Origin: Bacillota bacterium
GTDB taxonomy: Bacteria > Bacillota > Clostridia > Christensenellales > Aristaeellaceae
Direction of reading: 5' to 3'
Length of the DNA stretch: 34,331 nt
Assembly: GCA_023425025.1 (NCBI GenBank)
Contig: JAFADG010000015.1
Span: forward strand, 1-34,331
A program made the position numbers and the translations under genes. How positions within the stretch are numbered: the first letter of the stretch is position 1; every line of letters starts with the position of its first letter. Below the pieces are notes generated by a model that made no database searches, was not told where the DNA came from, and saw only the letters and a program-made list of their open reading frames with translations. This document shows, one piece after another, positions 1-6,516 of the stretch.

Positions 1-87
1 TTTCCCCTTGCTTCGCTCGATTCAGTAGCATCTTTCATCACCTGGTGTTTATTTCGACATTCGCTCTCCTCTTTCCTTTTGGTTCTT

Positions 88-125
88 AATAAAAAATTGC
101 CCGCTGATACTTTGTCAACGGGCTG
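88..125 (-). terminator. Minus-strand terminator-like hairpin
   Basis: On the minus strand a stem of GCCCG/CGGGC, extended by TGA/TCA with one mismatch, is followed by AATTTTTTATT. That is the shape of an intrinsic terminator. No minus-strand gene lies immediately upstream, so it would end either read-through transcription or an unannotated transcript from the 125-360 region. Its 5' arm and loop belong to a 22-mer found again at 29014-29035. Confidence 0.5.
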
Positions 126-126
126 A

Positions 127-150
127 GGGCTTCTTTTGAAAAAGAAGCCC
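127..150. repeat. Perfect 11-bp hairpin
   Basis: GGGCTTCTTTT, a two-base loop, then the exact reverse complement. It touches the terminator-like element at 88-125, so on the minus strand two hairpins follow each other. No U-run follows it on the plus strand. Confidence 0.6.
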
Positions 151-336
151 TTCCCCTTCCGCAAGCTCAATCGTCGCGCTGGTTCGCTATCCCATCCCAG
201 AAAACTTTATCTTGGATCAAGAAATAATGAGGCCTTTGTATATGCGGATACCCGCTGACATTGCTCCCGTACTGTTTAGACTATTGCTATAACAACAAGA
301 ATTCACGACTTTCGTAAAAATGGCGCCCGAAGGTTT

Positions 337-380
337 CCAAAGGGCGATCGGAAAGCCCTTTGGTCGCGTCCGCAGACGCG
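337..380 (+). promoter_or_regulatory. Tandem hairpins in the leader of the amidohydrolase gene
   Basis: Two adjacent hairpins precede the gene at 414. The first has 9-bp arms CCAAAGGGC (337-345) and GCCCTTTGG (355-363). The second has 6-bp arms CGCGTC (365-370) and GACGCG (375-380) with a CGCA loop, and is followed by AAATCTTT. They could form an attenuator, a stabilising 5' structure or a weak terminator for upstream transcription. The sequence does not decide between these. Confidence 0.45.
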
Positions 381-413
381 AAATCTTTCCTCAACGAAAG
401 GAAGGAATGTTCC

Positions 414-2012
414 ATGACAACACTGGTAACCGGCGGCCGGATCATCGATGGAACCGGTGAAAAAGCCTACGCCGCCGACCTTCTGTTAAAGGATGGCCGC
501 ATCGCCGCCATCGGCAGCCTTTCGGATACGCAGGCCGACGAGGTCATTGACGCCGCCGGCCAGTGCGTCGCGCCGGGCTTCATCGACGCCCATTCCCACA
601 ACGACTGGTTTTTGTCCAGGCAGGACCTGTCCAAGTACTTCCTGCCTTTCATAAGCCAGGGGATCACCACCCAGGTCACCGGCAACTGCGGCTTTTCGCC
701 CTTCGGCTTTGACGCGGCTTCGCCCCACCTGCATTTGCTTGGCAGCGGGCTTTTTTCCATGCCGGAATTTGCCGCGGGCGGTGATCCAAGCCTTTGCGGC
801 TTTGCGCAAAAGCATGCGATGCCTCCGGTAAACATCGTCCCTCTGTACGGCCATATGAGCGGCCGCATTTCCATCAGCGGGTATGAAAACAGGCACCTTA
901 CCGAAAGGGAGCTCAGTCACCTGGATGATTTGATGGAGCAGGCCTTGTTGGATGGCGCCGCCGGCATCTCCCTGGGACTGATGTACGAGCCGGACCGGTA
1001 CGCGCCTTACGATGAACTCAAGCGTGCCGCCAGGATCGCGGCAAAGCACAACAAAATCCTCAGCGTCCACGCCCGGGCCTGCTCGGCCGTGTCCACCTCC
1101 TATCAGCCGCCGGTGGGCGGACGCGCCCACAACCTGCGGGCATTGGATGAGATGGTAGGCATCGCCCGGGAGACAGGCGTGAAGGTGCAGTTTTCCCACC
1201 TGATCTTTGTAGGCGAAAAAAGCTGGCAGACGGCGGACGAGGCGCTTGCGATCATTCAAAAGGTCAATGATGAGGGCCTTTCGTTTCTGTATGATTCCTA
1301 TTCCATGGCCTGCGGCGCGTCGGTGATCACGGTGATCCTGCCGGCCTGGTATCTGACGCTGACGCCGGAAAAGCGTCGCGCCCCCCTGGCCCGTGCCCGC
1401 ATCGCCCTGGAAATCGGCGTGACCAAACGGCTGCTGGGCTTTGATTTTTCCGATATCGTTCTGACCTGGATCAAGGAAGGCTACGAGCTCCTGTGCGGCA
1501 AGAGCGTGCATGAGATCGCAAAGCAATGGCGCGTGAGCGATTTGAGCGCCTATTTGAAGCTGGTGGAATTAAGCGAAGGCCGGGGCCGGGTGCTGATGCA
1601 CAAATACCTGACCGAGGAGATTCTTCAGCGGCTGATGGATGACGAAAAGTGCCTGTACATGACCGACGCCTGGGTAGAGGAAACGGGCCTGCAAAACCCC
1701 GCCTGCTATGCCAGCTTTCCGGAGTTTTTACGCCGTGGCAATGCCCGGGGTACGCTGGAAAAAACCGTGCGCCAGATGACCGGGGCCACCGCCGACCGGT
1801 ATCAATTGCAGGAGCGCGGATACATCAAGGAAGGGTATCACGCGGACATCACGGTGTTCAACCCGCTGAACGTCCGGGCATCCGACACCCTGCAATCCGC
1901 GCCCCATGGCATCAGCGAGGTGCTGATCGCGGGCACGCGGGTGCTGAAAAATGGAAAGCTGGCAAGGACCGGCCTGGGGCGGATGCTTTTGCAAAAGCCC
2001 CAAATAGTATAG
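414..2012 (+). CDS. N-acyl-D-amino-acid deacylase family amidohydrolase
   Basis: Predicted cytoplasmic zinc amidohydrolase of the D-aminoacylase/dihydroorotase-like class, 532 residues, removing acyl groups from N-acyl-D-amino acids or related compounds. The N-terminus has the usual small beta domain, then a metal site with His60, His62 and Asp64 in GFIDAHSHND. Cys92 in the NCGFSPFG motif matches the metal-ligand cysteine of characterised D-aminoacylases. Further histidines sit in SVHARA and QFSHL. The C-terminus ends with the family pattern ADITVFNP. I chose ATG 414 because GAAAGGAAGG lies just upstream; an in-frame start at 360 has no ribosome binding site and would put the leader hairpins inside the gene. 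Length fits the family. Exact substrate is unknown; allantoinase or dihydroorotase activity is less likely because of the NCG motif. Confidence 0.88.
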   Translation: MTTLVTGGRIIDGTGEKAYAADLLLKDGRIAAIGSLSDTQADEVIDAAGQCVAPGFIDAHSHNDWFLSRQDLSKYFLPFISQGITTQVTGNCGFSPFGFDAASPHLHLLGSGLFSMPEFAAGGDPSLCGFAQKHAMPPVNIVPLYGHMSGRISISGYENRHLTERELSHLDDLMEQALLDGAAGISLGLMYEPDRYAPYDELKRAARIAAKHNKILSVHARACSAVSTSYQPPVGGRAHNLRALDEMVGIARETGVKVQFSHLIFVGEKSWQTADEALAIIQKVNDEGLSFLYDSYSMACGASVITVILPAWYLTLTPEKRRAPLARARIALEIGVTKRLLGFDFSDIVLTWIKEGYELLCGKSVHEIAKQWRVSDLSAYLKLVELSEGRGRVLMHKYLTEEILQRLMDDEKCLYMTDAWVEETGLQNPACYASFPEFLRRGNARGTLEKTVRQMTGATADRYQLQERGYIKEGYHADITVFNPLNVRASDTLQSAPHGISEVLIAGTRVLKNGKLARTGLGRMLLQKPQIV

Positions 2013-2032
2013 AATCTTCCAGCACAACAGGA

Positions 2033-2061
2033 TTGACACATTCCCGATTGCTCCTTATAAT
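2033..2061 (+). promoter_or_regulatory. Consensus SigA promoter for the HTH gene
   Basis: Perfect -35 TTGACA (2033-2038), 17-bp spacer and perfect -10 TATAAT (2056-2061). Transcription should start near 2068, about 25 bases before the ATG at 2093. A promoter this strong normally needs a repressor, which fits the palindrome overlapping it. Confidence 0.92.
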
Positions 2062-2088
2062 ATCAATTAAGATAGAATAAGGAGCAAT
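2047..2088. promoter_or_regulatory. Perfect 12-bp inverted repeat, probable operator
   Basis: ATTGCTCCTTAT (2047-2058) and its exact reverse complement (2077-2088) are separated by 18 bp. The left arm covers most of the -10 box and the right arm contains the ribosome binding site AAGGAG. The dyad centre (2067.5) coincides with the expected transcription start. The left arm is therefore not transcribed, so the repeat should act as DNA, most simply as an operator for the HTH protein encoded immediately downstream. Confidence 0.7.
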
Positions 2089-2092
2089 TTTC

Positions 2093-2527
2093 ATGCCCGA
2101 AAAGTATTACACCGCCGAGCAAGCGGCGGAAATGATGAAAATGCACATCAAAACGGTGCAGCGCTACATTCGGGAAGGGCGCTTAAAGGCCAACAAGGTC
2201 GGCAAAAGCTGGCGCATTACCGGCCACGACCTGAGCGTTTTCCTGGAGGGGGAACGGCCTGAAGGCGGCTTGCCTCCCCTTGCCCAAAGCAGGGTGCAGG
2301 TTTCGGCAGTGGCGGACATATTGGCGATGGACCAGCACGAAGCCATCCGCATCATGAACACGCTGCCCGCCCTTTCCAACGCAAAGCCCAGGGAGCAGGG
2401 AGCCTCCTCCCTGACGGTGCAATACCTGGAAACGGAGCGCAAGGTGCGCGTCATGCTCTATGGCAGCGTCGGCTATGTTCAGATGATTCTGGACAGCATT
2501 GGCATGTTGACCGGACAGGATGAATAG
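2093..2527 (+). CDS. Excisionase-family HTH DNA-binding protein
   Basis: A 144-residue protein. Residues 4-53 form a MerR/excisionase-type winged helix (YYTAEQAAEMM, then TVQRYIREGRLKANKVGK, ending WRITGHDLSVFL), the fold that reads short DNA sites. The remaining 90 residues form a separate domain I cannot name, perhaps for dimerisation or ligand sensing. The ribosome binding site AAGGAG is at 2079-2084. It has its own consensus promoter and lies 18 bp before a DUF4180 gene, so the two are very probably co-transcribed. The palindrome over its promoter suggests autoregulation. Despite the family name there is no phage or integrase nearby, so a role in excision is unlikely. Confidence 0.85.
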   Translation: MPEKYYTAEQAAEMMKMHIKTVQRYIREGRLKANKVGKSWRITGHDLSVFLEGERPEGGLPPLAQSRVQVSAVADILAMDQHEAIRIMNTLPALSNAKPREQGASSLTVQYLETERKVRVMLYGSVGYVQMILDSIGMLTGQDE

Positions 2528-2545
2528 AAAAGGAATGGTTTTGAC

Positions 2546-2905
2546 ATGGAGATCATCACACGGGCCGGATGCAAGGCCATATCATTATCTGGCGATGAAA
2601 AGCTGCATACCTTGCGGGATGTGCTGGACCTGATCCCCGCCGCGTGGCAGGAAGATTGTCCGGCCGTCATCGTGCCCAAGGATTGCCTGCCCGAAGCGTT
2701 TTTCGACCTGAAAACAGGCTTCGCGGGAGAAACCCTGCAGAAGTTTACCAACTACAACATCAAAATTGCCGTGACAGGCGATTTTGATGGCTATACCAGC
2801 AGGAGTCTTCGGGATTTCATGTATGAGAGCAACAAGGGACGTCAGGTGTTTTTCAAGGCTACGGCGGAGGAAGCCTTGGCTGCCATCGAAAAGGCGCTGG
2901 TATAG
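2546..2905 (+). CDS. DUF4180 domain-containing protein
   Basis: A 119-residue cytoplasmic protein matching the DUF4180 family from end to end. Telltale segments are FFDLKTGFAGETLQKF near the middle, then KIAVTGDF and SLRDFMYESNKGRQVFF towards the end. The biochemical function of the family is not established. Members are often found beside small transcriptional regulators, as here, where it follows the HTH gene by 18 bp under one promoter and is followed by a terminator. The natural reading is a two-gene autoregulated unit. No enzyme motif is visible. Confidence 0.85.
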   Translation: MEIITRAGCKAISLSGDEKLHTLRDVLDLIPAAWQEDCPAVIVPKDCLPEAFFDLKTGFAGETLQKFTNYNIKIAVTGDFDGYTSRSLRDFMYESNKGRQVFFKATAEEALAAIEKALV

Positions 2906-2940
2906 CGCGGAGAAAAACCCTGCCCGCCAAAAGATGCAAA

Positions 2941-2977
2941 AGGCGAAGATTCCTGTTGGGAATCCTCGCCTTTTTCC
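2941..2977 (+). terminator. Terminator of the HTH-DUF4180 unit
   Basis: A hairpin with about 13-bp arms (AGGCGAAGATTCC against its complement, one mismatch) is followed by TTTTT, 36 bases after the DUF4180 stop codon. Confidence 0.88.
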
Positions 2978-3030
2978 GTTTAATATGGCGCGCGCCAGAG
3001 TAACCGCCACGCTTTTGCTTATACCAATGG

Positions 3031-3170
3031 AAAACAATATTTCGTCCAAAGCGGCGAGGAGTTTTCGATGCAGGAGAAGGAGTCGGAGCGAGACAACGCC
3101 GCGCTACATTGAGCGGAGAACGACACAGCCCTGCGCGAAAAGTACTGCCGCAACGACGAAATAATGTTTG
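3031..3170. repeat. 140-bp palindromic element with 15-bp terminal inverted repeats
   Basis: The ends AAACAATATTTCGTC (3032-3046) and GACGAAATAATGTTT (3155-3169) are inverted repeats with one mismatch. The pairing continues inward: GCGGC (3051-3055) with GCCGC (3147-3151), then TTTTCG..GCAGG with CCTGC..CGAAAA, then GTCG/CGAC and an apical CCGC/GCGG stem. Almost the whole element can therefore fold into one long hairpin. It lies between convergent genes and ends 10 bp from the stop codon of the gene at 3180. One plus-strand frame looks protein-like but has an internal TGA at about 3109. It may be a small non-autonomous (MITE-like) element, a dispersed palindromic repeat or a structured RNA. 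Confidence 0.6.
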
Positions 3171-3179
3171 GAATTAGTA

Positions 3180-3380
3180 TCAGGCCTCGTCCCTAAGCCC
3201 CAGGCCGTGGGCGCGGAGCGCCTCCACCAGCAGCCTTAAGCCCTTGGGCCCAAACCCGTGCAGGGCCAATAACTGCTTGCGGGTACACTGCGCCGCCTGC
3301 TCCAAGGTTTTAATGTCGGCGCCGTCCAGTGCCCTGTGGGCCGGCTCGCTGAGCTTGATGGTTCTCAAATCCGGCAGCAT
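3180..3380 (-). CDS. Small helix-hairpin-helix protein, RNA polymerase alpha-CTD-like
   Basis: A 66-residue protein that is essentially one helix-hairpin-helix unit. It reads IKLSEPAHRALDGADI, then LEQAAQCTRKQLLALHGFGP and KGLRLLVEALRAHGL, closely resembling the C-terminal domain of RNA polymerase alpha, which binds DNA and activators. It lacks the N-terminal assembly domain of RpoA, so it is not the polymerase subunit. ATG 3380 is the likely start because GGAGG sits 5 bases upstream; an in-frame TTG at 3392 is less likely. It is the last gene of the minus-strand run, 20 bp after shikimate kinase. A role in DNA binding is inference. Confidence 0.75.
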   Translation of the reverse strand: MLPDLRTIKLSEPAHRALDGADIKTLEQAAQCTRKQLLALHGFGPKGLRLLVEALRAHGLGLRDEA

Positions 3381-3400
3381 ACAAGCCTCCAAAACAAGTC

Positions 3401-3919
3401 CTATACATCCCCCATCAACTGAATGACCAGCTTTTCCAGGTTGGTAATGCCATTGGTATAACCCTGGGAATTGTCCAGCACGGCGTCGGCGATTTCCCGG
3501 TAAGTCTCAATGCGCACGTCGTACAGCCGCACCACCTCGTCCTTGCCCTTCTTGGCCAGCAGCGGCCGCCGGTCCAGCTTGATGTCGGAAAGAATTTCAT
3601 CCAGCGGCCTGTCGATCAAAATGATCACGCCGTGGTTGCGCATGATCTGCCGGTTTTCCTCCCGCAATATCATGCCGCCGCCGGTGGATACGATGGCGGG
3701 GGGCAGGCCGGCCAGGTACATCAAAACGTTGGTTTCCGCGTTGCGGAAGGCTTGCTCGCCGGGACCCTCAAAAATCTGCTGCACAGTCATGCCCGTCATT
3801 TCGGTGATCAGGGTGTCGGTATCCATATACGGTACGCCCAGCCTTCCCGCCAGGCGCTTGCCCAGGCTGCTTTTGCCGCTGCCGGGCATCCCAATCAGGA
3901 AAACATGGCGGTCCATCAT
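3401..3919 (-). CDS. aroK: Shikimate kinase
   Basis: Phosphorylates shikimate at the 3-hydroxyl with ATP, the fifth step of the chorismate pathway, in the cytoplasm. 172 residues, normal length. The P-loop GMPGSGKSS spans 10-18. Shikimate-binding Asp33/Asp35 are in MDTD, Arg59 is in GEQAFR, and the STGGG signature is at 78-82. A lid arginine occurs in DRRPLL. The ATG overlaps the TGA of the preceding chorismate mutase gene by four bases (ATGA), indicating translational coupling. All key residues are present. Confidence 0.95.
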   Translation of the reverse strand: MMDRHVFLIGMPGSGKSSLGKRLAGRLGVPYMDTDTLITEMTGMTVQQIFEGPGEQAFRNAETNVLMYLAGLPPAIVSTGGGMILREENRQIMRNHGVIILIDRPLDEILSDIKLDRRPLLAKKGKDEVVRLYDVRIETYREIADAVLDNSQGYTNGITNLEKLVIQLMGDV

Positions 3920-4203
3920 AGCCCCTCACCCCGCTCGAGAAATTTCTGCTGCTCAAGGCGGCTCAGGCGCATGATTTCCATAAACAGGTCCCGGATGGCC
4001 GGCGCCAGTGCCTTGTCACTGAGCATTTGCGTGCGGGATAAAAGCACCTGTTCCTCCCGGCCGGCATCCTTAACAGGCAGGCCGTTTTCCTTTTTGTACG
4101 CCGCGACAGCGCGGCTTACTTCCATACGCTGTTCCAATAACCCGACGAGCTCTTTGTCAATTTCATCCAGTTCCTGCCTAAGTGCGGCGATGTCTCCGCC
4201 CAC
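3916..4203 (-). CDS. Chorismate mutase, AroQ class
   Basis: Converts chorismate to prephenate, the committed step to phenylalanine and tyrosine. This is a free-standing all-helical AroQ domain of 95 residues, not fused to prephenate dehydratase or DAHP synthase. Family landmarks are LRQELDEIDKELVGLLEQR (first helix, with active-site arginines), AAYKKENGLPVKD (Lys and Asp) and REEQVL (Arg/Glu pair), with a glutamine late in the last helix. The start is GTG 4203, preceded at 7 bases by AGGAGGAGG. It follows the histidine kinase gene by 23 bp and overlaps shikimate kinase by 4 bp, so these three genes are probably on one mRNA. Confidence 0.92.
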   Translation of the reverse strand: MGGDIAALRQELDEIDKELVGLLEQRMEVSRAVAAYKKENGLPVKDAGREEQVLLSRTQMLSDKALAPAIRDLFMEIMRLSRLEQQKFLERGEGL

Positions 4204-4226
4204 TTTGCTTCCTCCTCCTGTTCCGG

Positions 4227-5690
4227 CTATTCCCGTCCGCCCTTCTCCCTGCCCTTTTCCAGGGTGAATTCAAAGGCGGCGCCCCGTTCCGTGGGCAGAA
4301 GGCGTATGGTTTGCCCATGGGCTTCCAGAATGCGCCGGCAGATGCTCAGGCCCAGTCCCGTCCCTTTACCGGCGGTGTGGGCCTTGTCCGCTTTGTAGAA
4401 CCGTTCAAAAATATGGGGCTGGTCCTGGGGCAGGATTCCGGGGCCGTCGTCCATAACGGTGATGACGGCCTGGCTGCCCGCAGCCCGCGTCCGCAAGGTG
4501 ATCTTTCCCTTTTCTGGAACAAACTTGACGGCATTGTCCAGCAAGTTCACAACCACCTGCTCGATGCGGTCGCTGTCTCCCCAACAATAACACTGTTCCG
4601 TAAGAAAATCAACATCCACTTCCAATTGTTTATGGTCAATATCGTTCATCCGCCGGATCAGCGCCCTGCGGATCATTTCGTTGATGTCAAAATCCACAAA
4701 ATTCTGCTTGGTATCGCCCTGCTCCATGCGGCTTAGGGCCAGAAGGTCCGCGATCAGCTTGGTCAGGCGCTTTGCCTCGTCGCTGACAATTTTCAGGTAT
4801 TTGGGATGCTCCTGCGGCGGGATGGTGCCGTCCTGCATACCCTCCAGAAAACCCTGGATGCTGGTCATGGGCGAGCGCAGCTCGTGGGATACGTTGGCCA
4901 CAAACTCGCGCCTGGATTCCTCCAAGCGCTTCAATTGCCCGGCCATGGAGTTGAAGGAGGCGGCCAGCTCCCGTATTTCCATGACGCCCGCTTCCTTCGC
5001 CGCCGTTTCAAAGCGGCCCTTGGCCATTTCCTTGGCGGCTTCGGACATGTTTTTCAGCGGCTTGGTCAACTGCCTGGTGACAAAATACAGGCTGATCACC
5101 GCCAGCAGCACCGCGCTGCCGGCCCCCGCCAAGACCTGCCAGAGCAGGTTTTTGTACTCCGCTTCCACCACCTGGGCCCTGGTGTGGATGAACACCGCGC
5201 CAAGCACCGTATTTCCCTGACCCCAAGGCACAGCCACCGTAAACACCGGCCCGCCCAAACCCGGCACATTGGTGCGGATTTGAATCTCCCTTCCCGCCAT
5301 CGCCTGATGCAGTACGGCCAGAAATTCCTGGTCGGTGATGGTCTTGGAAATATCGCTGATGTCCTCCTGCTCATTGTACAGGATATGCCGGATATCGCCG
5401 TAGCGGTCCATCACCACAATCAGCGCGCCGAATTCGTTGTATACCTGCTTGGCTTTCCACTTCAGATACTGATTCGCGCTGGAGGAAAAGCCAAAGCTTG
5501 ACCACGATTCAAAATCCGCCTGCCAGGCAAGGTAGGCGATCTCCCGGGCCTGCCCCTTTAGTTCCGCCAGCCGGGCGTTGATTCTGTCGTTGCGGATGGC
5601 GACATAGGAAAGAAAGGCCCAAATGGTGATCAGCACCAGCATGAGCCCCAAGAATACGGAAAACAGCCGGGAAAACATGCTGCGGAACAT
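4227..5690 (-). CDS. Membrane sensor histidine kinase with HAMP domain
   Basis: A 487-residue sensor kinase that should phosphorylate the regulator encoded just upstream. Transmembrane segments are at about 12-31 and 183-205, enclosing a 150-residue extracytoplasmic sensor region of unknown ligand. A HAMP domain follows (205-258). The phospho-acceptor His269 is in VSHELRSP. The ATPase domain has the N box NLLDNAVKF, G1 DDGPGI, F box IFERFYKAD and G2 GKGTGLGLSI, all intact. The likely start is ATG 5690, with GGTGGAGG six bases upstream; GTG 5702 is also in frame. The response regulator stop is 15 bp before the start, so the pair is co-transcribed. It resembles PhoR/VicK-like kinases in layout, but the stimulus cannot be read from sequence. 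Confidence 0.93.
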   Translation of the reverse strand: MFRSMFSRLFSVFLGLMLVLITIWAFLSYVAIRNDRINARLAELKGQAREIAYLAWQADFESWSSFGFSSSANQYLKWKAKQVYNEFGALIVVMDRYGDIRHILYNEQEDISDISKTITDQEFLAVLHQAMAGREIQIRTNVPGLGGPVFTVAVPWGQGNTVLGAVFIHTRAQVVEAEYKNLLWQVLAGAGSAVLLAVISLYFVTRQLTKPLKNMSEAAKEMAKGRFETAAKEAGVMEIRELAASFNSMAGQLKRLEESRREFVANVSHELRSPMTSIQGFLEGMQDGTIPPQEHPKYLKIVSDEAKRLTKLIADLLALSRMEQGDTKQNFVDFDINEMIRRALIRRMNDIDHKQLEVDVDFLTEQCYCWGDSDRIEQVVVNLLDNAVKFVPEKGKITLRTRAAGSQAVITVMDDGPGILPQDQPHIFERFYKADKAHTAGKGTGLGLSICRRILEAHGQTIRLLPTERGAAFEFTLEKGREKGGRE

Positions 5691-5705
5691 GGAAGCCTCC
5701 ACCGG

Positions 5706-6404
5706 TCACTTCACTTCAAACTTGTACCCGACGCCCCACACGGTGCGTATCTGCCAGCCGAACTCTTCGCAGCCGGGCAGCTTTTCGCGCACGCGCTTGA
5801 TGTGTACGTCCACCGTGCGGCTGTCGCCGAAAAAATCGTAGCCCCACACCTTTTCCAGCAGCTGGTCCCGGGTGAAGACCAGGTTGGCGTTGGAGGTCAG
5901 GAAGTACAATACCTCCAGCTCCTTGGGGGGCATCTCGATCAGCTTGCCCTGGTAGTGGACCTCATATTGGCTGAGGCTCACGGTGAGATTGGGGAAGGAG
6001 ATCACATCGCCCTTTTCCTCCGCCCCGTTTGGCTGGGCGCGCCGCAGGACCGCCTTGATCCTGGCGATCAGCTCCTTGGGCTCAAAGGGCTTGGTCAGAT
6101 AATCGTCAGCCCCCAGCTCCAATCCCAGCACCTTGTCGAAGGTCTCATCCTTGGCGGTGAGCATGATGATGGGGATGGACGAAAACTGACGCACGGCGCG
6201 GCAGACCTGCCAGCCGTCTATGCCGGGGAGCATCACATCCAACAAGAGCAGGTTGGGCGGCCGGCGCTTGAAGGCCGCCAAGCCCTCGTCTCCCCGGGCG
6301 GCAAGCTGCACCTCAAACCCCTCTTTTTCCAGATACAATTGCACCAGGTGGCTGATATTTAAGTCATCGTCCACCAGGAGGATCATGGGCTTGTCCTTCA
6401 TCAT
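5706..6404 (-). CDS. OmpR/PhoB-family response regulator
   Basis: A 232-residue two-domain regulator. The receiver domain has the acidic pocket DDD at 12-14, phospho-acceptor Asp56 in LLLLDVMLPG, the switch Thr in IIMLTAKDE and the conserved Lys in YLTKPFEP. The C-terminal winged-helix domain carries QLLEKVWGYDFFGDSRTVD and HIKRVREKL, typical of OmpR-type DNA binding. ATG 6404 is chosen for the GGGAGGGTG site just upstream; an ATG at 6431 has none. It stands 112 bp after mutS2 and 15 bp before its partner kinase. No target sites were identified. Confidence 0.94.
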   Translation of the reverse strand: MMKDKPMILLVDDDLNISHLVQLYLEKEGFEVQLAARGDEGLAAFKRRPPNLLLLDVMLPGIDGWQVCRAVRQFSSIPIIMLTAKDETFDKVLGLELGADDYLTKPFEPKELIARIKAVLRRAQPNGAEEKGDVISFPNLTVSLSQYEVHYQGKLIEMPPKELEVLYFLTSNANLVFTRDQLLEKVWGYDFFGDSRTVDVHIKRVREKLPGCEEFGWQIRTVWGVGYKFEVK

Positions 6405-6516
6405 TTCACCCTCCCTCATCAGCGTACTCATTTATGACAGACCGGAAACCCTCAGACATCCTGCTCCATCATAAACCATCTTTATGAACTGCCTATTAAT
6501 AAGAGGATGGATTCTC

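Larger units (their letters stand above)
1..336. other. Non-coding left edge with hairpins
   Basis: I see no convincing gene here on either strand. The stretch holds a minus-strand terminator-like hairpin (99-124 with a T-run at 91-96), a perfect 11-bp hairpin (127-150) and a short repeat motif at 166-177 that recurs near 9080 and 17240. A weak plus-strand promoter could lie at 255-282 (CTGACA, 16-bp spacer, TAGACT), but the match is poor and I do not call it. Bases 181-336 are AT-richer than the genes and otherwise featureless to me. Confidence 0.6.

Noticed and set aside
486..1526. 346-residue minus-strand frame inside the amidohydrolase gene
   Set aside because: Antisense shadow of an obvious enzyme gene, with compositionally odd protein.
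2093..2905. HTH and DUF4180 as a toxin-antitoxin system
   Set aside because: The layout allows it, but neither protein shows a toxin fold or motif and DUF4180 has no reported toxicity, so the label would be a guess.
2986..2997. TGGCGCGCGCCA palindrome as an operator
   Set aside because: It lies between a terminator and the palindromic element with no promoter next to it; a short GC palindrome here is likely by chance.
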